A stretch of 40,301 nucleotides of DNA from contig JABFSI010000068.1 in the NCBI GenBank assembly GCA_013140695.1, positions 1 to 40,301 on the forward strand, read 5' to 3'. The stretch is from Sideroxydans sp. Lineage in GTDB: Bacteria > Pseudomonadota > Gammaproteobacteria > Burkholderiales > Gallionellaceae. The notes beneath the pieces are model-generated. The model saw only the letters and a list, made by a program, of their open reading frames with translations. It was not told the DNA's origin and searched no databases. The stretch's first letter is position 1. Each line of letters opens with the position of its first letter. Shown in pieces: positions 1 to 8,637 of this stretch. Position numbers and translations under genes: made by a program.

Positions 1-2266
1 TGTTCAACATGGATGCTTTGAAGGTCGCGATGCTGGTGCGGCCAGCCACGGGGATCTGATGTTGATGCAAGGGCGGACGGTAGGCCGTGGCATTGAGTGC
101 TTTGGCCTCTTCTTTGGCGATGTGGAGCAATTCGAATTTGTTGAGGACGATGCGATCGGACGCGCGCAGGTAACCCATCTCACGCGCCATCTCTGCACTC
201 TTGGCGACTTCTCCCATAGCTATCTGTTGGAAGTAGCGTTTCAAAATAGGGAAGATATCTCCTCCACGCGCTTCGGCGGCTGCACGCTGTGCCATTTCTT
301 TACAGCCACCGCCTGCGGGCAACAATCCCACCCCCACTTCAACGAGGCCGATATAACTTTCAAGTGCGGCGACGATGCGCGTGCAGTGCAATGCGAATTC
401 ACATCCACCGCCCAATGCAAGTCCTTCCACCGCTGCGATGGTAGGCACTTGAGAATATTTGAGGCGTTGTGAGACCTGCTGGAACTTGGCGACGACTTGC
501 TCGACCTTCGGCACGTTCCCTGTAGCAGCGTTGAATAGATCGCCCATGCCACCACCGCCTGCAGCGGTATATTTCACGCGACTCACTGCACCTTTGAGTT
601 TGCCGAACAGACCTGACTCTGCTGGCGTCTCTTGCACGCCTTGCATCAACTGCAGCAGATTCGCACCAGCGGAGAACGGCGCTTCGGTCTGCCAGATGAT
701 GAGGGCGCTGAAGTTGGCTTCTGCTTCGTCAACCGCGCGCAACACGCCATCCAACACTTCGTTGTTGACGGTGTGCATCTTGCTCTTGAAACTGAGGATG
801 CCGATGTTGTCGCCCATGTGCCATAGGCGCACTTCATCGGTCTCGAACACCGTCTCGCCGTAGGTATGCACCCCGCCTAGCAGCGCATCGGGGTAAAGTT
901 GGCGGCGATAGACGGGGAGAGAAGAGCGCGCTTGATTGCTGTTGCTTGATGGTGCGAACGAACCTTGCGCAGTGTGTACACCAGTACGCCCGGCTTCAGT
1001 CACCCATGCAGGCAGTGGCGCATTCGACATGGTCTTACCAGAAGCAATGTCTGCATTGATCCAACCTGCCACTTGTTGCCAACCCGCGGCTTGCCAGATC
1101 TCAAATGGGCCGGTGTCCCAACCAAAGCCCCAACGTACAGCCAGATCAAGGTCTCGTGCATTGTTGGCGATGCTACCGAGTTGCACGGCACAGTAATGGA
1201 AGGCATCGCGCAGGATGCACCACACGAACTGCGCTTGTGGATTCTCACTCGCGCGTAGTTTGAAAAGTTTGGTCGCCCAGTCACGCTCACGCAGCATGTC
1301 TTTCACATCATCATCGGCTTTGCCACTTGAAGGGCGATACGCACCGCTCACCAAGTCCATCACATGAATATCTTTGCCTATCTTCTGATACACGCCGCGC
1401 TTGGCTTTTTGCCCCAATGCGCCATCGGCGATGAGTTTGCTCATCCAGTCCGGCGATTTGAAATAACTATGCCAAGCATCGTCGGCAAGATTCTCTTGCA
1501 TGGTCTTCACAACATGGGCGAACACATCCAGCCCCACCACATCCAAAGTGCGGAAGGTGGCGCTCTTGGGGCGACCAAGATAACGCCCGGTCAATGCATC
1601 CACTGTTTCAAAGCCCAATCCCAGACGCTGTGCGTGATGCACGGTCGCCAGCATGGAGAACACACCAATACGGTTGGCAATGAAGTTAGGTGTGTCCTTG
1701 GCGCGCACCACGCCTTTCCCAACGGTAGAAACAAGGAAGGTCTCCAACTGATCGAGCAAGCCTGCCTCTGTTCCCGCACAGGGAATGAGTTCAACCAAGT
1801 GCATGTAACGCGGAGGATTGAAGAAGTGGATGCCGCAGAAGCGATGGCGCAAATTTTCGGGGAAGGCTTCGGCGAGTTTGTTAATAGAGAGGCCAGAAGT
1901 GTTGGTGGCGAAAATGGCGTTCGCATTCACAAACGGTGCGACCTTGCGGTACAGGTCTGACTTCCAATCTATACGCTCGGCGATGGCTTCGATGATGAGG
2001 TCACACTCGCGTAACTTTTCCAGATGCTGGTCGTAGTTCGCAGCTTGAATGTAACTGAGCTTGTTGGGACTTGAGATCGGTGCAGGGTCTAGCTTCTTCA
2101 GACCATCCAGTGCCTTGTTCACGTTACCGTTCGGATCCCCTTCTTTTGCCGGCAACTCGAACAACAAGGTCTCGACATTGGCATTCACCAAGTGCGCGGC
2201 AATCTGCGCACCCATCACACCTGCACCTAGGACGGCGACTTTGCGAATAATGAAATTATTGTTCAT
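1..2266 (-). CDS. 3-hydroxyacyl-CoA dehydrogenase / enoyl-CoA hydratase (FadN-type), C-terminus cut by window edge
   Basis: An open frame of 755 codons runs from the ATG at 2266 to position 1 with no stop, so the 3' end is missing. The first residues carry a Rossmann motif (GAGVMG, residues 14-19). The HFFNPP motif of 3-hydroxyacyl-CoA dehydrogenases, containing the catalytic His, lies near residue 150, and an enoyl-CoA hydratase domain follows from about residue 480, with FSAGAN near 530 and ALGGGCEFALH near 615. Dehydrogenase first and hydratase second is the order of FadN-type proteins (about 790-800 aa) and the reverse of FadB/FadJ. It should carry out the hydration and NAD-dependent oxidation steps of beta-oxidation in the cytoplasm. 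The start has an upstream GAGGAAACTTCG run (minus strand). It is the last visible gene of a fatty-acid degradation run, and a thiolase may follow outside the window. The family call is firm; its chain-length preference is unknown. Confidence 0.92.
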   Translation of the reverse strand, partial: MNNNFIIRKVAVLGAGVMGAQIAAHLVNANVETLLFELPAKEGDPNGNVNKALDGLKKLDPAPISSPNKLSYIQAANYDQHLEKLRECDLIIEAIAERIDWKSDLYRKVAPFVNANAIFATNTSGLSINKLAEAFPENLRHRFCGIHFFNPPRYMHLVELIPCAGTEAGLLDQLETFLVSTVGKGVVRAKDTPNFIANRIGVFSMLATVHHAQRLGLGFETVDALTGRYLGRPKSATFRTLDVVGLDVFAHVVKTMQENLADDAWHSYFKSPDWMSKLIADGALGQKAKRGVYQKIGKDIHVMDLVSGAYRPSSGKADDDVKDMLRERDWATKLFKLRASENPQAQFVWCILRDAFHYCAVQLGSIANNARDLDLAVRWGFGWDTGPFEIWQAAGWQQVAGWINADIASGKTMSNAPLPAWVTEAGRTGVHTAQGSFAPSSNSNQARSSLPVYRRQLYPDALLGGVHTYGETVFETDEVRLWHMGDNIGILSFKSKMHTVNNEVLDGVLRAVDEAEANFSALIIWQTEAPFSAGANLLQLMQGVQETPAESGLFGKLKGAVSRVKYTAAGGGGMGDLFNAATGNVPKVEQVVAKFQQVSQRLKYSQVPTIAAVEGLALGGGCEFALHCTRIVAALESYIGLVEVGVGLLPAGGGCKEMAQRAAAEARGGDIFPILKRYFQQIAMGEVAKSAEMAREMGYLRASDRIVLNKFELLHIAKEEAKALNATAYRPPLHQHQIPVAGRTSIATFKASMLN

Positions 2267-2284
2267 CGAAGTTTCCTCAATTTT

Positions 2285-2311
2285 GCTGGGTATCGCTGCG
2301 CTCAACCCAGC
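2285..2311. repeat. Short inverted repeat upstream of the FadN-type gene
   Basis: GCTGGGT (2285-2291) pairs exactly with ACCCAGC (2305-2311) around a 13-nt loop rich in GC. It lies in the 178-bp gap between yciA and the FadN-type gene, just ahead of the larger inverted element. It may be part of the same repeat insertion, or a weak transcript structure. No run of T follows on either strand, so it is not a clear terminator. Confidence 0.45.
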
Positions 2312-2320
2312 TTACGAAAG

Positions 2321-2433
2321 CGTCATTTCGACGCAGGCCGGAATCCAGTAAAAATATAAATCCCGCAAAGCGGTACAAATTCAAACTGCCTATTCAATAA
2401 AACCGCTGGATTCCGGCCTTCGCCGGAATGACG
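2321..2433. repeat. REP/MITE-like inverted repeat pair (about 113 bp)
   Basis: Two 28-nt arms (2321-2348 and 2406-2433) are reverse complements at 25 of 28 positions, separated by 57 A/T-rich bases. The right arm has its own hairpin, TTCCGGC-CTTC-GCCGGAA (2411-2428). Sequences of the type GTCATTCCGG..CCGGAATCCAG are common dispersed intergenic repeats in proteobacteria. The element splits yciA from the FadN-type gene, which otherwise sit in a tight run, so it is probably an insertion. A degenerate relative may lie at 36471-36512. Confidence 0.75.
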
Positions 2434-2444
2434 AACCCAAAAAA

Positions 2445-2840
2445 TTACTCTTCATTAGGCAGAGGACGTGGCTTTCTATCCTCACCCACTGCCACGTAGG
2501 TCAACGTGGCTTCAGTCACTTTCACACATTCGGGTTTTGCTGGGTTGCGTTGCACGAACACTTCGACATCGACGGTCACCGAGGTGCGACCGACCTTGAG
2601 GATCTTGGCATAGAAGCTGACGATGTCGCCCACGAAGATGGGTTGTTTGAACACGAAAGAATTCACCGCCACTGTCGCCACTCGGCCCTTGGCGCGATGT
2701 ACCGCAGGGATGCTCCCCGCGATGTCCACCTGCCCCATCAACCAACCACCGAAGATATCGCCCGTATAGTTGGCATCCGAAGGCATGGCTGCCACTCGGA
2801 TGGTGGGTTCGCGATTGGGGAGATGACTAGTGTCTGGCAT
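2445..2840 (-). CDS. yciA: Acyl-CoA thioesterase, YciA-like hotdog fold
   Basis: This 131-aa protein has the signature of YciA thioesterases: GDIFGGWLMGQVDIAG (residues 28-43) is nearly the E. coli YciA active-site segment, with the catalytic Asp in the GGWLM..D block. It is a single hotdog domain of normal length (about 130 aa), which in this family forms hexamers that hydrolyse a broad range of acyl-CoAs to free acid and CoA. The ATG is 3 bp past the stop of the acyl-CoA ligase gene, with an AAGGGA ribosome-binding site overlapping that gene's last codons, so the two are almost certainly co-transcribed. In a beta-oxidation operon it likely releases CoA when acyl-CoA accumulates. Its last codons are followed by an inverted repeat element. 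Confidence 0.93.
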   Translation of the reverse strand: MPDTSHLPNREPTIRVAAMPSDANYTGDIFGGWLMGQVDIAGSIPAVHRAKGRVATVAVNSFVFKQPIFVGDIVSFYAKILKVGRTSVTVDVEVFVQRNPAKPECVKVTEATLTYVAVGEDRKPRPLPNEE

Positions 2841-2843
2841 GGC

Positions 2844-4646
2844 TCAATGTCCCTTGTACATCGCTTCAATTTCAGCAGCGAATTTTTCGACGACCTTGTT
2901 GCGCTTCAAGCTTAATTTTGGCGTGAGCAAGCCGTTATCAATCGTCCAAGGATCGCGCAACAACAACACTCGATTCACTTTTGCGTAACCGGGGAAGGTG
3001 CTCATGTTGCGGGCGATGCGACGCAATACTTTGCCCTGCACATTACTATCGGTGAGTGATTCGGGCATGTCAGGCAAGATGCCCATTTTTGCCGCAATCG
3101 CCTTCCAAGCATCAGGATTCAACACCACCAAGGCCACCAGATACGGCTTTCCTTCGCCATACAACATCACTTGGTCAATCAGCGGATCAGTCGCAATCGC
3201 GGCTTCCATATCCGCTGGTGGGAATTTTTCTCCATTCGCCAGCACGATAATTTCTTTCAGGCGCCCCGTGATGTACAGATGCCCTGTCTCACTAATGCGG
3301 CCAATATCACCGGTGTTGAGCCAACCATCGGCATCAATCATGGCATCCGTGGCAGCTTTATTGTTCCAGTAGCCCATCATCACGTTCGGGCCTTTAACCA
3401 AAATTGCATTTTGCGCGCCCAACTTCACTTGCACGTTATTCAAGGGCTGCCCGACGCTGTCGGGGAAATTGTTTTCCAGATGATTGCCTGTGGCAATCGG
3501 GCTGGTTTCGGTGAGACCGTAACCTTGCACAATCGGCAAGCCCAAGCCCACAAAAGTGCGTGAAATATCGGGTGTTAAGGCCGCCCCACCACTCATCGCC
3601 GCGCGCAAACGTCCACCCAGCCTGTCCAATAATTTTTGTGCCACTAATTTTCTCAACAGCGGCCACAACAAGAATGATGGCTTCCAGCCGCCACGCCCTT
3701 GCTCATATAAAAAGTGCGCCCAGCCCACGGTGACGGCCAAGTGAAATAATTTTTTGCGTAACGCAGGACCTTCATCCAGCTTGGCGCTGATTGCCCCATA
3801 GATACGCTCATAAATACGTGGCACAGAAATGAGCAGCGTGGGCTTGATGGTTTGCAGGTCTTCCGACAGCAAGGGAATGGAACGCGCATAAGCAACCGTT
3901 GCGCCCGTCATCACTTGCAAGTAGTAACCGCAGGTGCGTTCAAACGTATGCGACAACGGCAAAAAAGACAGCATCAAATCTTCAGGTCGCACGATAAATG
4001 TACCCATCGCGCCGTGCGTATTACTCAACATATTGTTGTGGCTCAACATCACGCCTTTAGGTTTGCCCGTTGTGCCGGAGGTGTAGATGATGCTGGCAAG
4101 TTCGCTAATTTCCACCGACACCGGTGCTTGCAATGGCGCACTAACAGGTAGGTATTTTGCTTTCGAGATTAAGCGGGGCTCGTCATGGCTAAACTCATCA
4201 ATCGAGATGAAGCGTTGCACACAAGCCATTTGTGCGCGTACTGCGCCCAGCTCTTTCCATTGCTCGGCTGTTTCAAACAGTACTACTTTGCACTGCGCAT
4301 CATTCACGATGTACGCGATATTCTCGGCTCTATCCACGGTGTACAAGGGTACGGTAACGAGCCCTAGCGACATCGCCGCCTGATCAAACATCACCCACTG
4401 TGGGCAGTTACGCAACATCAAAGCGACGCGATCGCCTTTCTGCAAACCTTCCATGGCTAATGCAGCTTGCCAGCGCGCCACTTGTGTCAACATTTGCTGC
4501 CACGTCAGCGATTCCCAAACATTATTGGCCAGGTCGAAATAGCGATACGCCTCTTTGTTTGGCGAGCGTTTAACGCGCTCTAAAAACAAGCCATATAAGT
4601 TGCCCGCTTGTTCAGGTGTAATTGCATCGTCATGTTGAATACTCAT
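2844..4646 (-). CDS. Long-chain acyl-CoA synthetase (AMP-forming, COG1022 type)
   Basis: A 600-aa member of the ANL adenylating enzymes that activates fatty acids with ATP and CoA. The phosphate-binding loop YTSGTTGKPKG is at residues 188-198, and GYGLTETSP (A5) and GWLNTGDIG (A7) follow in order. The segment FLPLSHTFERTCGYY and the long insertion after it are typical of eukaryote-like FAA1/FadD15 ligases rather than E. coli FadD. The frame is open further upstream (to 4718), but that extension overlaps the end of the SDR gene. The ATG at 4646 has a strong AAGGGGG ribosome-binding site 6 nt away, so I chose it. It lies 22 bp after the SDR gene and 3 bp before yciA, inside the beta-oxidation run. 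Substrate length is not readable from sequence. Confidence 0.93.
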   Translation of the reverse strand: MSIQHDDAITPEQAGNLYGLFLERVKRSPNKEAYRYFDLANNVWESLTWQQMLTQVARWQAALAMEGLQKGDRVALMLRNCPQWVMFDQAAMSLGLVTVPLYTVDRAENIAYIVNDAQCKVVLFETAEQWKELGAVRAQMACVQRFISIDEFSHDEPRLISKAKYLPVSAPLQAPVSVEISELASIIYTSGTTGKPKGVMLSHNNMLSNTHGAMGTFIVRPEDLMLSFLPLSHTFERTCGYYLQVMTGATVAYARSIPLLSEDLQTIKPTLLISVPRIYERIYGAISAKLDEGPALRKKLFHLAVTVGWAHFLYEQGRGGWKPSFLLWPLLRKLVAQKLLDRLGGRLRAAMSGGAALTPDISRTFVGLGLPIVQGYGLTETSPIATGNHLENNFPDSVGQPLNNVQVKLGAQNAILVKGPNVMMGYWNNKAATDAMIDADGWLNTGDIGRISETGHLYITGRLKEIIVLANGEKFPPADMEAAIATDPLIDQVMLYGEGKPYLVALVVLNPDAWKAIAAKMGILPDMPESLTDSNVQGKVLRRIARNMSTFPGYAKVNRVLLLRDPWTIDNGLLTPKLSLKRNKVVEKFAAEIEAMYKGH

Positions 4647-4668
4647 TTTGAGCCCCCTTGTAAGCGTG

Positions 4669-5490
4669 TTATTCGAGAAATAAATCCTTAAACGGCACAA
4701 CATTTGCATCCACCGCATACTGCGAAAAATCGGTCATACCTGATTCACGCAACACTGCCTCATCAATAAAAAAATTACCACTACATGTACTGCTATCGCG
4801 CATCAAAATCACATGCGCCGCATCCGCCACGATGGCGGGCTTGCGCGAGGCGCGCAGAATGGCTTCGGGAAAATTAAATTCGATGGCGGCGGTGGCAATC
4901 GTGGTTTGCGGCCACAGACAATTGAAAGCGATACCGTCGATAGCAAATTCATGCGCCATACCCATTGTGCTCATGCTCATACCAAATTTGGACAGCGTGT
5001 AAGCGACGTGGGGCGAGAACCACTTGGGATTCATATCGAGCGGGGGCGACAAGGTCAACACATGTGGATTGACGGCGTTTTTTAGATGCGGCACGCAAGC
5101 TTGTGAGGCCAAGAAAGTGGCACGCATATTCACGCTCCACATCAAGTCCAAGCGCCGTGCGGGCGTGTTTAAGGTGTCAGTAAGTTGGATGGCGCTGGCA
5201 TTGTTGACCAGCACATCAATCCCCCCAAAATGCGCGACCGCTTGCGCAACCGCAGCCGCAATCGCATTCTCATCGCGCACATCCATCTGAATCGCCAACG
5301 CCTGCCCACCTGCCGCCACCACTTCAGCAGCCACACTATGTATCGTGCCGGGCAACTTGGGATGCGCGTCACCGGTCTTACCCGTAATGACAACCTGCGC
5401 GCCATCTCGCGCACAACGCAATGCAATCTCACGACCAATTCCGCGCGAGGAGCCTGTAATAAAAACTGTTTTGCCGTGCAAATTGGACAT
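4669..5490 (-). CDS. SDR-family oxidoreductase, HSDL2-like
   Basis: A 273-aa short-chain dehydrogenase with the cofactor motif TGSSRGIG (residues 12-19), the NNAS motif near 97, and catalytic Tyr164 and Lys168 (YTLSK). The segments KTGDAHPKLPGTIHS, NTPARRLDLMWSVN and GNFFIDE closely follow the mammalian hydroxysteroid dehydrogenase-like protein 2 (HSDL2). The C-terminal SCP2 lipid-binding domain of the animal protein is absent. The ATG at 5490 has GAGGGA 6 nt upstream; the TTG two codons earlier would be too close to it. HSDL2 proteins are linked to fatty-acid metabolism, but their substrate is not settled. Being between acyl-CoA dehydrogenase and acyl-CoA ligase genes, this one likely reduces or oxidises an acyl intermediate. 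Confidence 0.9.
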   Translation of the reverse strand: MSNLHGKTVFITGSSRGIGREIALRCARDGAQVVITGKTGDAHPKLPGTIHSVAAEVVAAGGQALAIQMDVRDENAIAAAVAQAVAHFGGIDVLVNNASAIQLTDTLNTPARRLDLMWSVNMRATFLASQACVPHLKNAVNPHVLTLSPPLDMNPKWFSPHVAYTLSKFGMSMSTMGMAHEFAIDGIAFNCLWPQTTIATAAIEFNFPEAILRASRKPAIVADAAHVILMRDSSTCSGNFFIDEAVLRESGMTDFSQYAVDANVVPFKDLFLE

Positions 5491-5564
5491 ATTCAATCCC
5501 TCGTATTTATCCGTTGACTGAACGGAGTTTTGGATGTCATCCGCCCAGCTAGGCGCGCTGTTTA

Positions 5565-8000
5565 TTACGCCCCCACACGCAATTGCGCAGGATCAAAATC
5601 ATCCACCATGATGACCTTGCGACGCAATGCGAAGTCGCGTTCTAACTGTACCGATTGCTCGGCATTAATCACCCCTTTTTCGCGCGCTTCCGCGACCAGT
5701 TTCATTTCGTCACGCGATTGGAGCGCACCTGCTTTACGCGCTTTTTCCAATTCAGCTTGCACAGGTTCGCATAGCAGCGTGCTTGCCAACGAGGCTTCCA
5801 ATGCCCCCACTGCATCTGCTTCATCGGTGGGAATATACATGCCTGCTGTCAGACGATCACGCGCTGCACTGGGCTGCATCAACAGCGTAGACACCTGATG
5901 GCCTAACGCATCTGAAGGCGGCCTGCGACATTGCCCCAAAGGGAAAATGAGCCCGCGCATAACGAAAGCAAAGAAGCGATTAGGGAAATTTTGCAACACC
6001 CCATCGAAGGCGACTTGAATGCGATACAGGGCATCGTCCATCGCCCAATTAAGCAACGGCAAATCTGCTTCTGGGCGACCGTCATCTTCAAATTTTTTCA
6101 GGGTTGCCGAACAGATATACAACTGACTCAACACATCGCCCAAACGTGCCGATAATTTTTCGCGGCGTTTCAATGCACCGCCCAAAGACAACATGGCAAT
6201 GTCAGATGCGAAAGCAAACGCGGCGGCGTAGCGTGTCATGTGTTGATAGTAACGATGCGTGGGCGCTTCAGTCGGCACATCAATCAAACGCCCATTTGCA
6301 AGGGCATACAGCAACGTGCGTACCGCATTACTCAAACTAAAACTAATGTGCCCAAAAAAAGCTGCGTCAAAATTGTGCACGGCTTTTTGGTGATTAGGTT
6401 CGCTCGCGGCTTGAATCTCTTTCAACACATAAGGATGCGCGCGTACTGCGCCTTGCCCAAAAATAATCAGACTACGGGTGAGGATGTTCGCGCCTTCCAC
6501 GGTGATGCCAATCGGCGCACTCTGATAAAAACGCCCCAGATAATTGTCGGGACCGAGGCAAATACCCTTGCCTCCATGCACATCCATCGCATCGTTAATC
6601 ACCATGCGTCCGCGCTCGGTACAGTGATATTTGACGATAGCCGAAATGACCGAAGGCTTCTCGCCCAAGTCCACCGCCAACGCGGTCATCTTGCGCGCCG
6701 CATCCATGGCATAAGCATGGCCGCCGATACGTGCCAGTGCTTCTTCCACGCCCTCAAACTTACCCACTGGTACATGAAATTGTTTGCGCACACGGCCATA
6801 AGCACCGCTGGTGCGCGCCGCCAACTTGGCGCCTCCTGTCGCACTCGCGGGTAGGGAAATAGAACGCCCTGCCGCCAAACATTCCATCAACATGCGCCAT
6901 CCTTGGCCGATACGCGTCATGCCGCCGATGATGTATTCCATGGGAATAAATACATCGTTACCTTGCGTAGGGCCATTTTGAAACGCGCAATTGAGCGGGA
7001 AATGACGCCGCCCAATTTTTACGCCGGGCGTGTTGGTGGGAATCAACGCCAAGGTAATGCCGCGCGATTGTTCTGCGCCCAAAATATGCTCGGGGTCGTA
7101 TAGCTTGAATGCCAAGCCCAGCAAGGTGGCCACGGGCGCTAACGTGATGTAGCGTTTTTCCCACGTGACCCGCACACCCAACACATTATGCTGGCCGTTA
7201 AATTCACCATAACACACGATACCCACATCAGGGATCGCACCCGCATCCGAGCCTGCCATCGGGCCGGTGAGTGCAAAACACGGCACTTCTGTCCCCTTTG
7301 CCAAGCCACGCAGATATTGGTCTTTCTGCTCGCGCGTGCCGTACTTCAGCAACAATTCAGCAGGGCCTAGCGAGTTCGGCACCATCACCGTCACCGCTGC
7401 CGTACCGCTGCGCGAAGCGACCTTGGTGACCACCGCTGAATGCGCTTGCGCGGAAAATTCCAAGCCGCCGTACTCCTTCGGGATAATCATGCCGAAGAAG
7501 CCTTTGTCTTTGATGAACTGCCAGGTCTCGGGGGATAAATCGTGACGTGTGTGCGTGATGTCCCAATCATCCAACATGGCGCACAACTGCTCAACTTCGT
7601 TATCTAAAAAAGATTGCTCTTCTGCACTCAACCCCGTTTTTGGAAACGCTAACAATTTTGTCCAACGCGGACGTCCACTGAACAACTCGCCCTCCCACCA
7701 CACCGTACCCGCGTCGAGCGCCTCCTGTTCGGTTTGAGAAACTTGCGGAAGTATTTTGCGGAAAATTTTGAGGACAAAACTACTAATCAACAGGCGGCGC
7801 AGAAAAGGCACACCCAGCACCAACACAAACACCGTCAACGCGATATACACCAGCTGCAAGGCATCGCCCGATATGCGACTTTCCATTGCAATCACCGGCA
7901 CCATCACACTGATAGCAATCAACCAACTCCAGATAGACGCTTGAAAGAAAGCCAGCACCAGCAGTGTCATCAGCACCACAATTGTTATCAGTATCGCCAT
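5565..8000 (-). CDS. fadE: Acyl-CoA dehydrogenase, FadE type
   Basis: This 811-aa protein matches the length of E. coli FadE (814 aa), much longer than classical acyl-CoA dehydrogenases. Two to three hydrophobic segments occupy residues 1-75, anchoring it to the inner membrane. The FAD-binding acyl-CoA dehydrogenase core follows (CFALTGPMAGSDAG and the segment VHGGKGICLGPDNYLG near the active site). A long C-terminal region corresponds to the DUF1974 extension of FadE. It introduces the 2,3-double bond in acyl-CoA, passing electrons to ETF. The frame is open to 8081, but the ATG at 8000 has GAGG 6 nt ahead and gives the hydrophobic N-terminus usual for FadE. It heads the minus-strand beta-oxidation run and is divergent from the copper-efflux genes (146-bp gap). 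Confidence 0.95.
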   Translation of the reverse strand: MAILITIVVLMTLLVLAFFQASIWSWLIAISVMVPVIAMESRISGDALQLVYIALTVFVLVLGVPFLRRLLISSFVLKIFRKILPQVSQTEQEALDAGTVWWEGELFSGRPRWTKLLAFPKTGLSAEEQSFLDNEVEQLCAMLDDWDITHTRHDLSPETWQFIKDKGFFGMIIPKEYGGLEFSAQAHSAVVTKVASRSGTAAVTVMVPNSLGPAELLLKYGTREQKDQYLRGLAKGTEVPCFALTGPMAGSDAGAIPDVGIVCYGEFNGQHNVLGVRVTWEKRYITLAPVATLLGLAFKLYDPEHILGAEQSRGITLALIPTNTPGVKIGRRHFPLNCAFQNGPTQGNDVFIPMEYIIGGMTRIGQGWRMLMECLAAGRSISLPASATGGAKLAARTSGAYGRVRKQFHVPVGKFEGVEEALARIGGHAYAMDAARKMTALAVDLGEKPSVISAIVKYHCTERGRMVINDAMDVHGGKGICLGPDNYLGRFYQSAPIGITVEGANILTRSLIIFGQGAVRAHPYVLKEIQAASEPNHQKAVHNFDAAFFGHISFSLSNAVRTLLYALANGRLIDVPTEAPTHRYYQHMTRYAAAFAFASDIAMLSLGGALKRREKLSARLGDVLSQLYICSATLKKFEDDGRPEADLPLLNWAMDDALYRIQVAFDGVLQNFPNRFFAFVMRGLIFPLGQCRRPPSDALGHQVSTLLMQPSAARDRLTAGMYIPTDEADAVGALEASLASTLLCEPVQAELEKARKAGALQSRDEMKLVAEAREKGVINAEQSVQLERDFALRRKVIMVDDFDPAQLRVGA

Positions 8001-8059
8001 ATCGAACCTCTTATTTTTGTTTGAGTGGATGGGACGAACTGTAACGCCAGCGGCGAGTG

Positions 8060-8091
8060 CTGACAATGTATAAATTCCCACTACCTATACT
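8060..8091 (+). promoter_or_regulatory. Possible promoter of the copper-efflux operon with an extended spacer
   Basis: CTGACA (8060-8065) and TATACT (8086-8091) are fair -35 and -10 matches, separated by 20 bp. A spacer this long is unusual for a plain sigma-70 promoter, but 19-20 bp is what MerR-family activators such as CueR act on. No clear CueR dyad is visible in the spacer and no merR-type gene is in the window, so this is a weak candidate. Confidence 0.25.
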
Positions 8092-8146
8092 GAGGTCTAA
8101 GCTCCTCCCGATTGACTCGCCCGCTTCACTTTGCCACACTGCGTCC

Positions 8147-8536
8147 ATGTCTCACCTAACCCGAAAATTTATTGCCGTATTCATGCTGTTGTGGTTGCCG
8201 CTCTCTAGCGGTAGCGCACTAGCGGCTTCGCTCGCGATGCAGTTGCAGCAGGGCGAATGTCATGAGTCGGCTGAAATGATGTCGATGTCGCACGAAGACA
8301 TGATGGATCACGACATGATGCAGCATGACCATGAAGCCATGCAGGCGAGCGATGAGAGCAATTCTGGTTGCACGTCTTGCGGCGTTTGCCATTTGGCTTG
8401 TACGGCTTATCTCGACACACCCGTGGTTGCCATGCAACTGTTCGATTCTGGTTCGCAAGCCGTTAGTTCTATCCCTGAAACTTTTGTTTCTCATCTTTCC
8501 GCACCGCTCGTTCCCCCTCCTCTCGCCCGCGTCTAA
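8147..8536 (+). CDS. Small secreted Met/His-rich protein, putative copper-binding
   Basis: A 129-aa protein starting MSHLTRKF, with a Sec signal peptide (hydrophobic residues about 8-24, cut after SALA). The middle (about residues 40-70) is crowded with Met, His and Asp (EMMSMSHEDMMDHDMMQHDH), a composition that suits Cu(I)/Cu(II) or Ag binding. A cluster of four cysteines follows in CTSCGVCHLAC. The frame is open 30 codons further up, but the chosen ATG gives a proper signal peptide; no strong ribosome-binding site is seen at either. It resembles the small proteins annotated as CopL or DUF2946 that sit in front of copper or Cus operons, though I cannot assign it firmly. It is first in the run with the TolC/CusB/CusA genes and is probably a periplasmic metal buffer or sensor. 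Confidence 0.75.
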   Translation: MSHLTRKFIAVFMLLWLPLSSGSALAASLAMQLQQGECHESAEMMSMSHEDMMDHDMMQHDHEAMQASDESNSGCTSCGVCHLACTAYLDTPVVAMQLFDSGSQAVSSIPETFVSHLSAPLVPPPLARV

Positions 8537-8538
8537 CG

Positions 8539-8580
8539 CAGGACGAGTCCGTCTGTCATTCCTAAACGTTTCTCGTCCTG
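8539..8580 (+). promoter_or_regulatory. Inverted repeat between the Met/His-rich gene and the TolC-like gene
   Basis: CAGGACGAG (8539-8547) and CTCGTCCTG (8572-8580) are a perfect 9-bp inverted repeat with a 24-nt loop, placed just after the stop codon at 8536. No T run follows. It may be an mRNA processing or attenuation structure that sets the ratio between the small protein and the efflux complex, or an operator. Confidence 0.3.
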
Positions 8581-8637
8581 TCCGTTCGGCAGTCGTTTTC
8601 GGCTGTCCGTTTGTTTTGAAAAAACAGGATGTGGATC

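Noticed and set aside
4647-4718. 24-residue extension of the acyl-CoA ligase
   Set aside because: It overlaps the SDR stop region, has no good ribosome-binding site, and the ATG at 4646 has an excellent one.
8057-8146. N-terminal extension of the Met/His-rich protein
   Set aside because: The extended version places the signal peptide 30 residues inside the protein and adds no domain; the promoter candidate also lies in this stretch.
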